From Asanoa iriomotensis (lineage in GTDB: Bacteria > Actinomycetota > Actinomycetes > Mycobacteriales > Micromonosporaceae), in contig NZ_BONC01000010.1 in assembly GCF_016862515.1 (NCBI RefSeq), positions 1-64,000 on the forward strand: a DNA stretch of 64,000 bases, given 5' to 3'. Shown piece by piece: positions 44,655-52,539 of this stretch. How positions within the stretch are numbered: position 1 is the stretch's first letter; each line of letters begins with the position of its first letter. Under the pieces are notes generated by a model. The model was not told the DNA's origin. It searched no databases and saw only the letters and a program-made list of their open reading frames with translations. Both the position numbers and the translations under genes were made by a program.

Positions 44655-44795
44655 CACGCGTAGCGACTGACGACAGCCGCGGCGCGGTCGCGCAGGGCGG
44701 TGCGGTGCCGCCGGAGCCGCGCCGACCACCACGATGCTCGGGGTGACCAGGCTGGCGATCCCCGGCCAGCTCGTCGAGCTCGAGGGCACGGCCGT
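44655..44795 (-). pseudogene. Possible remnant of a uroporphyrinogen-III methyltransferase 3' end
   Basis: Read on the minus strand, this stretch gives PGIASLVTPSIVVVG, which resembles the C-terminal end of CobA/SUMT enzymes, then after an apparent frame change a tail ending VVSRYA before a TGA. No upstream portion of such a gene is present; the neighbouring DMF-like lipoprotein gene comes first. It may be a decayed fragment or chance similarity. Confidence 0.3.
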
Positions 44796-44805
44796 CGGAT
44801 AGGCG

Positions 44806-46215
44806 TTACTCCAGGACGCGGTCGAGGAGGTTGCGGGTCGCTCGCTGGATCCGGGCGTCGGTGGGCAGCGCCGCGGTCCAGCCGAGCGACCCGGCGGCGA
44901 AGACCCAGGCGCCGGACGGTGCGCGGTAGAGCGTGGTGTGCTGCTCGTGGCGCACGCCCTTGCGCTGGTACGGCGAACGGGCCAGCGTCACGTCCTCGGT
45001 CGACGTCGGCAGCCGGACGTCCGGCATCCGCTGGTCGGCCTCGCCCGACACGACGTTCGGGATCGCGTCTCCGTCGCGGACCCCCGTCCCGGCCCAGAAC
45101 CAGTGCCGGCTGTCGCGCACGACCAGTGGCGCGCGGCCGTCGATGACGCTGACGTACTGCGCACCGATCAGCTCCTGCTCGGGACTGCCGGCCGCGCGCC
45201 ACCGCGTCATCAGCGGGACGGGCTTGCCAGGTCGGGGGTTGACCTTGGTGCAGTTCACCGTCCGTCGGTCGGGAGTGCCGTAGCGGACGCGCCAGTAGCA
45301 GTTGTTGGCGCTCAGGAAGACCAGGCTTGTGCCGTGGTCGCGGGCGGTCGCGACGGCCCGGCGCATCGCGGTGGTCCAGTACTCGTCGTGGCCGCAGAAG
45401 ATCACCGCACGGTGCCGACCCGGATCGACCCGGCCGGAGTCCAGGTCCTCGCTGGTGGCGTAGCCGAGGTCGGCACCGTGCTCCTCGGCCCAGCGGACGA
45501 AGCCCATGTCGTGCTCGGCGAGCGCCGGCAGTCCGTCGTCCTGGTAGGGCCGGTCGTGGCTGACCGAGCGGGAGCGCAGTGTGGCCACCGGTTCACCGGT
45601 CGCGTCGAAGCCGTAGTAGAGGCTCGCTCCCAGCCGCCCGTCGTGCGGCCACATGTTGTACGCCTGGTACGTGCTGGTCGGCACGATCACCAGCCCGGCA
45701 GCCGGCCGGGTGTCGCGGACCACGAACGGCACCCACCGGCACCAGCCGTCCGCGTTGGTCAGCAGCGCCAGATAGAACCCGCTCACCCAGTCCGGACCGA
45801 CGCGCAGCCGCCACCCGCGCTCCCAGGCGCAGCGCACCATCCGGGTCTTCGGGTCCACGGACGGCTCGGCCTGGGTCCGGCCCGCCAGCCACGGACTGGC
45901 CGCCAGGAGCCGCTCACCGCGCCCGCCGTAGTGGCCGACGCGGTAGACCTCGATCCGATAGTCCGCAGCGGGTGACACGGAGACGTGGAAGTCGAGCGTC
46001 TCACCAGGTGCGACGCTGGTCGCCGAGGCGTATCCCGCGATCTGGCCACGCCGGTCGTCACCGAACCGACGGTCGTGGACGGTGAAGCCGATCGTGCGTT
46101 CCCGAGTGCTCTCCTCGGGGCCGCTGGGCGCGACCTGCCGACAGGCGGCCGCCGCCGCGGCACCGCCCAAGGCCAGCACGCCGAACACCGCGCGGCGCGA
46201 CCACTGACGAGACAT
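44806..46215 (-). CDS. Exported N,N-dimethylformamidase-like lipoprotein
   Basis: This 469-residue protein has an N-terminal RRAVFGVLALGGAAAAAAC segment with a twin-arginine-like motif and lipobox AAAC, so it is probably Tat-exported and lipid-anchored. The body resembles the C-terminal domain of the N,N-dimethylformamidase large subunit (DUF6605): HDRRFGDDRRG, VPTSTYQAYNMWPHDG, IFCGHDEYWTTAMR and a histidine-rich core. The real substrate is unknown; these domains occur in many secreted actinobacterial proteins. AGGAG precedes the ATG. Confidence 0.82.
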   Translation of the reverse strand: MSRQWSRRAVFGVLALGGAAAAAACRQVAPSGPEESTRERTIGFTVHDRRFGDDRRGQIAGYASATSVAPGETLDFHVSVSPAADYRIEVYRVGHYGGRGERLLAASPWLAGRTQAEPSVDPKTRMVRCAWERGWRLRVGPDWVSGFYLALLTNADGWCRWVPFVVRDTRPAAGLVIVPTSTYQAYNMWPHDGRLGASLYYGFDATGEPVATLRSRSVSHDRPYQDDGLPALAEHDMGFVRWAEEHGADLGYATSEDLDSGRVDPGRHRAVIFCGHDEYWTTAMRRAVATARDHGTSLVFLSANNCYWRVRYGTPDRRTVNCTKVNPRPGKPVPLMTRWRAAGSPEQELIGAQYVSVIDGRAPLVVRDSRHWFWAGTGVRDGDAIPNVVSGEADQRMPDVRLPTSTEDVTLARSPYQRKGVRHEQHTTLYRAPSGAWVFAAGSLGWTAALPTDARIQRATRNLLDRVLE

Positions 46216-46295
46216 GACAACTCCTGACCGATCGTGAGTCTAATGTGGACAGACAAAGAGCGGCGTGGTCCCGGGGATGCGTCATCAAGAGCGGC

Positions 46296-46826
46296 TCAGG
46301 AAGAGCTGGACAGGGTGAACTCCTCGGCGAGCGGGCTTCCCGGCCGGCGCAGCGTCGCCATCGCGCGACCCACCCGGCTCTTGACCGTGCCGACGGAGCA
46401 GTTGAGCTGGTCGGCGATCTCCCGCTCGGTGAGACCGCCCCAGTACCGCAGCACCAGCACCACCCGCTGCTGCGCCGGCAGCGTCCGGAGTGCCGCGATC
46501 ACCAGCGCCGCGGTGTCGCGCGACTCGTAGGGATCGAACGCCGCGACGTCGGGGACCTCGTCGGTCGCCACCTCGTTCCGCCAGAGCCGCCGGGCGGCCC
46601 GCCACGCCGCCCGCGCCATCACCCGCTGGGTGTACGCCTCCGGCGCGCCGCCGGGATGCAGCCGCCGCCAGGCCCGGTAGGTCTTGATGAGGGCGTCCTG
46701 CACCAGGTCCTCGCCGCGCCCCTGGTCGCCGGTGAGCAGGGTGCCGTACCGCACCAGGGTGGTGTAGCGGGCGCTGACGAACTCGGCGAAGCCGGGCGGG
46801 CTCGCGGCGCGGGTGTCTCCGTTCAC
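46296..46826 (-). CDS. SigE-family ECF sigma factor
   Basis: This 176-residue ECF sigma factor belongs to the SigE subfamily common in actinomycetes. Region 2 shows TLVRYGTLLTGDQGRGEDLVQDALIKTYRAW, and region 4 shows QRVVLVLRYWGGLTEREIADQLNCSVGTVKSRVGRAM. The GTG start overlaps the upstream membrane-protein stop by 4 bases (GTGA). Here the membrane partner comes first, which reverses the usual sigma/anti-sigma order. Confidence 0.93.
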   Translation of the reverse strand: MNGDTRAASPPGFAEFVSARYTTLVRYGTLLTGDQGRGEDLVQDALIKTYRAWRRLHPGGAPEAYTQRVMARAAWRAARRLWRNEVATDEVPDVAAFDPYESRDTAALVIAALRTLPAQQRVVLVLRYWGGLTEREIADQLNCSVGTVKSRVGRAMATLRRPGSPLAEEFTLSSSS

Positions 46827-47908
46827 GACGCCCGGCGGATTTCCGGGAAGATTCGCGCCAGCTCCGCGAGCAGATCCGGTGTGATGCGTACGCGGCCGCC
46901 GAGCGACGACGTCGCCTGGGCGCAGCCCGGGTCGGTGCTGAAGTAGATGGTCTCCTGGATCCTGTTGTGCGCGTCGACCAGGTCCATGCGCGTCATCTGC
47001 CCGGTCGCGCAGCCCGCGTCTCCGGGCACCACCTCGGTCAGGCCGGCGAGCAGGCCGTGCAGTCGAGCAAGCTGATCGGGCTGATCGAGCTGCCTGGCCG
47101 GACTCGGGGCGGAGAGGGACTGCGCCTGAAAGGAGAGCCCGGGCAACCTCAGGTTCGCGGCGCGAACGGACGCCGGAAACACGAGCCCGGTGGGGGCGAC
47201 GGGTGCGGTCCGGACCGTTGGGAAGATCTCGCGTAGCTGGCTGCCGCTCATGAAGAACGTGATTTTCGCGCCGGACCACGGCAGCGCCAGCTCCACGGCC
47301 TGATACCCGGATCCGGCCTTCTCCCTGAACAACCCGAGCTGTCCCGTGGGCACCCAGCCAGGCTGACCGCCCGGCAGAATGAGCTGCCCGTGGGGACCAA
47401 GGTCGGCGTAGCGGACCTGCTCGGTGTAGCCGACCACCTGAATCAGCGGTCGGTCGCCACCGCAGCGACCGCCCGGCGCGACCCGCACACCGACGAACAC
47501 CGTCCGCGGACTTGTCTGGCAAGCCGGCTGATCCTGCCGCACGACCTCCCACCCGGTGGGAACAGGCAACGTGGTCAGGCCGGCGCGGATCTCGCCGTTC
47601 TCGACCACGGGCACAGCCGGTTCGGCCATGGCCGCCGTGCTCGGCGGTGCGGCGGGCTCGACCGCGGGTGGGCGCACGGCCATGGCCCCGACGCCGAGCA
47701 ACGCGAGGACGGCGAGCCCGGCCCCGGCAAGCAGCTGATGCCGCCGGGTGCGGACGCGCCGGACCACCTTCCGCACCGGGTCGGCCTCCCTGGGCCGCAC
47801 CTCGGCCACCGCCTCGTCGAGCAGCGCCCGGATTCGTTCGCTCAACTCGCCGTCCCCCGTTCGCGGCCGAAGCACACCTTCCATAGATAAGAAGACAGCG
47901 GCCCTCAC
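46823..47908 (-). CDS. Single-pass membrane protein, probable sigma-factor partner
   Basis: This 361-residue protein has a basic cytoplasmic N-terminus of about 55 residues (RKVVRRVRTRRHQ), one transmembrane segment (about 58-77), and a long extracytoplasmic part with several cysteines (PACQTS, GGRCGGD, GDAGCATG, DPGCAQ). It is coupled to the SigE-type factor and probably regulates it as an anti-sigma-like protein, but no zinc-binding HxxxCxxC domain is visible. The GTG start has AAGGGAA upstream. Confidence 0.75.
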   Translation of the reverse strand: MRAAVFLSMEGVLRPRTGDGELSERIRALLDEAVAEVRPREADPVRKVVRRVRTRRHQLLAGAGLAVLALLGVGAMAVRPPAVEPAAPPSTAAMAEPAVPVVENGEIRAGLTTLPVPTGWEVVRQDQPACQTSPRTVFVGVRVAPGGRCGGDRPLIQVVGYTEQVRYADLGPHGQLILPGGQPGWVPTGQLGLFREKAGSGYQAVELALPWSGAKITFFMSGSQLREIFPTVRTAPVAPTGLVFPASVRAANLRLPGLSFQAQSLSAPSPARQLDQPDQLARLHGLLAGLTEVVPGDAGCATGQMTRMDLVDAHNRIQETIYFSTDPGCAQATSSLGGRVRITPDLLAELARIFPEIRRAS

Positions 47909-48023
47909 GAAAGGTTCCCTTGATCAACCCAGTGCGGTCCGGCCCTAACACGACGGAGGCCGCTTCGCCAGGTAGACCCGGGTTTTAACCCTTTCGAGCG
48001 AGCCGGCCGCACATACTCCGAGC

Positions 48024-48863
48024 ATGGCTGGGATTGGCGCCGCTCTCGAACGGCCTACGCCGGACACCAAGCGCAACGTGCTCGGTGTCCTGGTCGACGC
48101 CGTCGACTACGACGTGGCGGTCGAGCAGGTGCTGGCGGCGGCCCGGGATCGCCGGCCGTACTGCATGACCGCGCTGGCGGTGCACGGCGTGATGACCGGC
48201 GTGACCGACCCCCGCCACCGGGCCCGGCTCAACGGCTTCGATCTGGTCACACCGGACGGCCAGCCCGTGCGGTGGGCGCTGAACCTGCTGCACGGCGCCG
48301 GCCTGCGCGAGTGGGTCAGCGGCCCGGAGCTTGTCCTCCAACTGCTGCCGCGGATGGCCGCCGAGGACCTCCCGATCTACCTGTACGGCTCCACGCCCGG
48401 GACCCTGCACGACCTGACTGCGGCACTGCGGCAAAGAGTGCCGGGCTTGTCCGTCGCCGGCGCCGAGGCGTCCCGGTTCCGGTCGGCCGGCGAGGACGAG
48501 CTTCGCCAGATCGCCGACCGGATCCGCTCCTCCGGAGCCCGCGCCGTGCTGGTCGCGCTCGGCTGTCCCCGCCAGGAGATCTTCGCGTACGCGATGCGCT
48601 CCTATCTCGACCTGCCCCTGTTGGCCGTCGGTGCCGCGTTCGACTTCCACGCGGGGCGGATGCGCCGCGCGCCGGAATGGATGCGCCGACGGGGGCTGTC
48701 CTGGCTGTGGCGGCTGGCCCTGGAACCGCGCCGGCTGTGGCGGCGCTACCTGCTGCTCAACCCGGCCTACCTCGCGGCGCTGGCCGCGCAGGCGCTCGGG
48801 ATCTGGCGGCCGGACCCGGCGCCGCGCGGGCACCCTGCCGCACCGGAGATCGTCCCGGTTTGA
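48024..48863 (+). CDS. WecB/TagA/CpsF-type glycosyltransferase (GT26)
   Basis: This 279-residue enzyme has the GT26 signature: VDYDVAVEQVLAA near the start, the ALAVHGVMTG loop, LVTPDGQPVRWALNLLHG, YLYGSTPG and VALGCPRQEIFA. The C-terminus is extended with a basic stretch and a hydrophobic end typical of membrane-associated members. It adds a sugar (typically ManNAc or related) to an undecaprenyl-linked glycan on the cytoplasmic face. It starts a three-gene polysaccharide unit and is divergent from the sigma-factor operon. Confidence 0.92.
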   Translation: MAGIGAALERPTPDTKRNVLGVLVDAVDYDVAVEQVLAAARDRRPYCMTALAVHGVMTGVTDPRHRARLNGFDLVTPDGQPVRWALNLLHGAGLREWVSGPELVLQLLPRMAAEDLPIYLYGSTPGTLHDLTAALRQRVPGLSVAGAEASRFRSAGEDELRQIADRIRSSGARAVLVALGCPRQEIFAYAMRSYLDLPLLAVGAAFDFHAGRMRRAPEWMRRRGLSWLWRLALEPRRLWRRYLLLNPAYLAALAAQALGIWRPDPAPRGHPAAPEIVPV

Positions 48864-48881
48864 GCGACAGAGGGGGACGGG

Positions 48882-50768
48882 ATGTGCGGGATCGCGGGGA
48901 TCGCATACACCGACGCGGCCGTTCCGGCCCGACCCGACGTGCTCCGGGCGGCCTGCGCCACCCTGCGCCACCGGGGACCTGACGACGACGGCGTCTACGC
49001 CGGCCACGGTGCGGGTCTCGCGGTCCGCCGGCTCGCGGTCATCGACCCCGGCGGCGGCCAACCCGTGGTGCGGGACGAGGACGGCGCCGTCCGGGCGATC
49101 CTCAACGGCGAGATCTACAACCATCGCCGGCTGCGCGAGGACCTCGTCCGCCGCGGCCACCGGCTCGCGTCCCACTGCGACACCGAGGTCATTCCCCATC
49201 TCTACGAGGAGTACGGCACGGACTTCGCCGCCCACCTGGAGGGCATGTTCGCGATCGCGCTGTGGGACGAGCGGCGACGCCTCCTCTGTCTCGTGCGGGA
49301 CCGGCTGGGCGTGAAGCCGCTCTACTACGCGGTGCAGGCGGGCCGGATCGTCTTCGGCTCCGAGATCAAGGCCCTGCTCGCGGCCGACGTCAAGACCACC
49401 GTGGACCCACAGGCGATCAGCGACTTCCTGTCCCTCATGTACGTGCCGGGCAGCCGCAGCATCTTCGCCCAGGTGCGCAAGCTCTCCCCGGCGTCGATGC
49501 TGACCTGGCAGCAGGGCCGCTACACGGTCAAGCCGTACTGGTCGCTGGCCGGCCGGCCACAGCGCACCGGCCTGTCCGCCCGCCGGGCCGCCGGGATGCT
49601 CCGGGAGCTGGTCACCGAGAGTGTGGCGGCGCAGCAGCCCGCCGACGTGCCGGTGGGGTACTTCCTCAGCGGCGGCATGGACTCCAGTTCCGTCGTGGCG
49701 GCGGCCCGGGCCGTGCTGCCGGACGCCGAGCTCAAGACCTTCTCGGTCGGCTTCACGGACCCGTCGTACGACGAGCGGACCGCCGCCGCCACGGTGGCGC
49801 GCCAGTTCGGGTGTGACCACACCGAGGCGGTCGTCCGGCCACGCGCCGAGGACGTTGCCGACGGCCTGCTCAGCGGCTTCGACGAGCCGTTCGCCGACCC
49901 GTCGATGGTGCCGACGTACTACCTGTCGCAGCTCGCCCGCGAGCAGGTCACCGTGGTGCTGAGCGGGGACGGTGGCGACGAGATCCTGGCCGGCTACCTG
50001 ACCTACACGGCCGACCGGCTCGCCCGCCACTACCGGCTGCTGCCGCGCGCGCTGACGGCCGAATTGATGCCGTTGCTGCTGCGGCACGTGCACGAGTCCG
50101 ACCGCCGGATGACGTGGCAGTTCAAGGCCCGGCGGTTCGTCTCGAACGCGTTGGAGAGCCCGGGCCGCAGCCACTACCTGTGGCGGGTCGTGCTCAGCGA
50201 GGAGCGCAAGGCCAGGCTGCTCCACCCGGACCTGCTCGCCGCGTTGACCGACACCTACAGCAGCCACGCGCCGCACTATCACGCGGGACGGGGTTTCGAC
50301 CCGCTCACCCGGTTCCAGTACACGGACACCAAGGTCTATCTCGCCGACGACGTGCTGACCAAGGTCGACCGCGCCGCGATGGCGCACGCGCTGGAGGTAC
50401 GCGTGCCGCTGCTCGCCACGCCGCTGGTGGAGTTCGCGTTCTCGCTGCCCGGCCGCCTCAAGATGCCCGGGTACCAGCCGAAGCGGCTGATGCGCCGGGC
50501 GTTCGCCGACGTGCTGCCGCCGGAGATCGTGCGGGCGCCCAAGCGGGGTTTCAACGCGCCGATGGCCGCCTGGCTGCGCGGTCCGTACCGGCCGCTGGTC
50601 GACGCGTACCTCGGTCGCGAAGTGCTCGATCGGCAGGGCTTCCTGCGGTTCGCCGAGGTCGACCGGTTGTGGCGGGACCACCTGGCCGGCACCGGCGACC
50701 ACAGCCGGGAGCTGTGGGCGGTCCTCATGCTGAGCATGTGGGCCGAGAAGCACCGGGCTTACCGATGA
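48882..50768 (+). CDS. Asparagine synthase (glutamine-hydrolysing), AsnB type
   Basis: This 628-residue protein is a full-length class II glutamine amidotransferase. It has the N-terminal nucleophile C2 in MCGIAGIAYTD, the ILNGEIYNHR block and the PP-loop SGGMDSSS of the synthetase domain. In glycan clusters these enzymes may amidate a uronic acid or another sugar carboxylate rather than aspartate. The gene overlaps the next start by 4 bases. Confidence 0.95.
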   Translation: MCGIAGIAYTDAAVPARPDVLRAACATLRHRGPDDDGVYAGHGAGLAVRRLAVIDPGGGQPVVRDEDGAVRAILNGEIYNHRRLREDLVRRGHRLASHCDTEVIPHLYEEYGTDFAAHLEGMFAIALWDERRRLLCLVRDRLGVKPLYYAVQAGRIVFGSEIKALLAADVKTTVDPQAISDFLSLMYVPGSRSIFAQVRKLSPASMLTWQQGRYTVKPYWSLAGRPQRTGLSARRAAGMLRELVTESVAAQQPADVPVGYFLSGGMDSSSVVAAARAVLPDAELKTFSVGFTDPSYDERTAAATVARQFGCDHTEAVVRPRAEDVADGLLSGFDEPFADPSMVPTYYLSQLAREQVTVVLSGDGGDEILAGYLTYTADRLARHYRLLPRALTAELMPLLLRHVHESDRRMTWQFKARRFVSNALESPGRSHYLWRVVLSEERKARLLHPDLLAALTDTYSSHAPHYHAGRGFDPLTRFQYTDTKVYLADDVLTKVDRAAMAHALEVRVPLLATPLVEFAFSLPGRLKMPGYQPKRLMRRAFADVLPPEIVRAPKRGFNAPMAAWLRGPYRPLVDAYLGREVLDRQGFLRFAEVDRLWRDHLAGTGDHSRELWAVLMLSMWAEKHRAYR

Positions 50769-52534
50769 CCGGCGCCCTGCTGGTGGTCTCGTGGCTCGTC
50801 GCGTTCCTCATGTGCCTCACCGTCGGCCGCGGAACCCGGTCACCGGTGGCCCGCTCGGCCGCGTGGCGGACCACGTTCATCGTCGCGACGGTCGCCATGG
50901 TCGGCGTGTGGGCCGGCGGGTTCGCGACGCACCTGGTGGCCGGGTGGTCCGTGGGTGGCGTGCTGCTGGGCACCTTCCTCGGCGCGGTCGCCGCCACCGC
51001 CACCAAGACCGGGCTGGTCGAGGACCATTCGGCGCCGTCGCCGGACGTACAGGACAAGATCCTTGCCTTCCATCGCGACCCGGACCTGCGATATCCCCGC
51101 AAGCTGGCCGGGAAGCGGGTCTTCGACGTCGTGGTCGCCGGTGTCGGCATCGTGACCACCCTGCCCCTGTGGTTCCTGGTCGCGGCGCTCGTCTGGATCG
51201 AGGAGCCCGGCCCGGTCCTCTTCGTCAAGTACTCGGTGAAGCGCGGCGGCGTCACCTTCCGGCAGTTCAAGTTCCGCAGCATGCACTACCACGCGGAGTC
51301 GCTGACCGGGCCGGTCCGCTCGTTCCCGGGCGACCCGCGCACGCTGCGGGTCGGCCGGTGGCTGCGTCGCTGGCACCTGGACGAGCTGCCCGAGTTGGTC
51401 AACGTGCTGTCCGGATCGATGAGCCTGGTCGGACCCCGCCCGCTGCGCAGCGTGCTGGTACAGGGCTATCTGCAGGAGATCCCCGGGTACGCGCAGCGGC
51501 ACACCGTCAAGCCGGGGCTCGCCTGCATCGCGCAGATCGACCGCTACCGCCTCACACCGCAGGAACGCCTGCGCAAGGACAAGGTGTACATCCGGCGGAT
51601 GGGCCTGCGTACCGATCTCACCCTGCTCGTGCGCGCGGTGCTGACCACCCTGGCCGGGCGGCGCGACCGGGCGGAGCGGGCCGAGGCACCGCCGCTGCCC
51701 GACCGCGGTGAGGCGCCCGACGCGCGCGACCGTTCGGCACACGCGAACGTCTTCTACCTCGACGTGCTCGGCGAACTGCTGCGCACCGGCGTACTGCACC
51801 GCGACATGCGGATCCTCGTCGTCTGCGGCGGGCGCACCGACCAGGAGGTGCTGGCCGCGGCGGGGTTCCGGCGGGTGGTGATCTCGAACATCGACGCGAC
51901 CGACCCGGTCACCGACTTCGCGCCGTACACCTGGAGCTACCAGGACGCCGAGCGGCTCACGTACCCGGACCGGTCCTTCGATTTCTGCCTGGTCCACTCG
52001 GGTCTGCACCACTGCTACTCGCCGCACCGGGCGCTCCTCGAGATGTACCGGGTGTCCCGGGCGGGGATGCTGGTGATCGAGCCCTACGACAACCTGCTGA
52101 CCCGACTCGGGGTCAAACTCGGGTTCGGCCAGGAGTACGAGCACGCGGGCGTCTTCTGCAACCGGTGCCACCAGGGCGGCGTGGCCAACACGCCGATCCC
52201 GAACTACGTCTACCGGTGGACCGAGCGCGAGATCGTCAAGACCGTGCACTGCGCCGCACCGCACGCCCGCCACGACATCGTCTTCATCCACAAGATGCGC
52301 CTGCCGTGGACCCAGCTCCGCAACCGCCGCAACCGGCTGCTCTACCGCGTCGTCCGGGTCGCCCAACCGGCGCTGAAGGTGGTCGAGGCGTGCGCGCCAC
52401 GGCAGAGCAACAACTTCGCGGCGCTGGTGCTCAAGCCCGACCTGCCGGGGGCTCTGCACCCCTGGCTACGGCACGACGGTAAGGGCTTCATCCTCGACGA
52501 CGAGTGGATGACCTCGCGCTACAGCCACCAGTGA
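50765..52534 (+). CDS. Fused polyprenyl sugar transferase and SAM methyltransferase
   Basis: This 589-residue protein joins two domains. Residues about 1-300 are a bacterial sugar transferase (WcaJ/WbaP group): N-terminal helices, then LAGKRVFDVVVAGVGIV, KYSVKRGGVTFRQFKFRSM and the signature GPRPLRS with the following W/P/G-rich loop. Residues about 318-589 form a class I methyltransferase with motif I VVCGGRTDQE, SFDFCLVHSGLHHCY and LLEMYRVSRAGMLVIEP. The fusion would couple glycan priming to methylation. The whole frame is open, with no internal stop. Confidence 0.88.
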   Translation: MTGALLVVSWLVAFLMCLTVGRGTRSPVARSAAWRTTFIVATVAMVGVWAGGFATHLVAGWSVGGVLLGTFLGAVAATATKTGLVEDHSAPSPDVQDKILAFHRDPDLRYPRKLAGKRVFDVVVAGVGIVTTLPLWFLVAALVWIEEPGPVLFVKYSVKRGGVTFRQFKFRSMHYHAESLTGPVRSFPGDPRTLRVGRWLRRWHLDELPELVNVLSGSMSLVGPRPLRSVLVQGYLQEIPGYAQRHTVKPGLACIAQIDRYRLTPQERLRKDKVYIRRMGLRTDLTLLVRAVLTTLAGRRDRAERAEAPPLPDRGEAPDARDRSAHANVFYLDVLGELLRTGVLHRDMRILVVCGGRTDQEVLAAAGFRRVVISNIDATDPVTDFAPYTWSYQDAERLTYPDRSFDFCLVHSGLHHCYSPHRALLEMYRVSRAGMLVIEPYDNLLTRLGVKLGFGQEYEHAGVFCNRCHQGGVANTPIPNYVYRWTEREIVKTVHCAAPHARHDIVFIHKMRLPWTQLRNRRNRLLYRVVRVAQPALKVVEACAPRQSNNFAALVLKPDLPGALHPWLRHDGKGFILDDEWMTSRYSHQ

Positions 52535-52539
52535 CGCCG

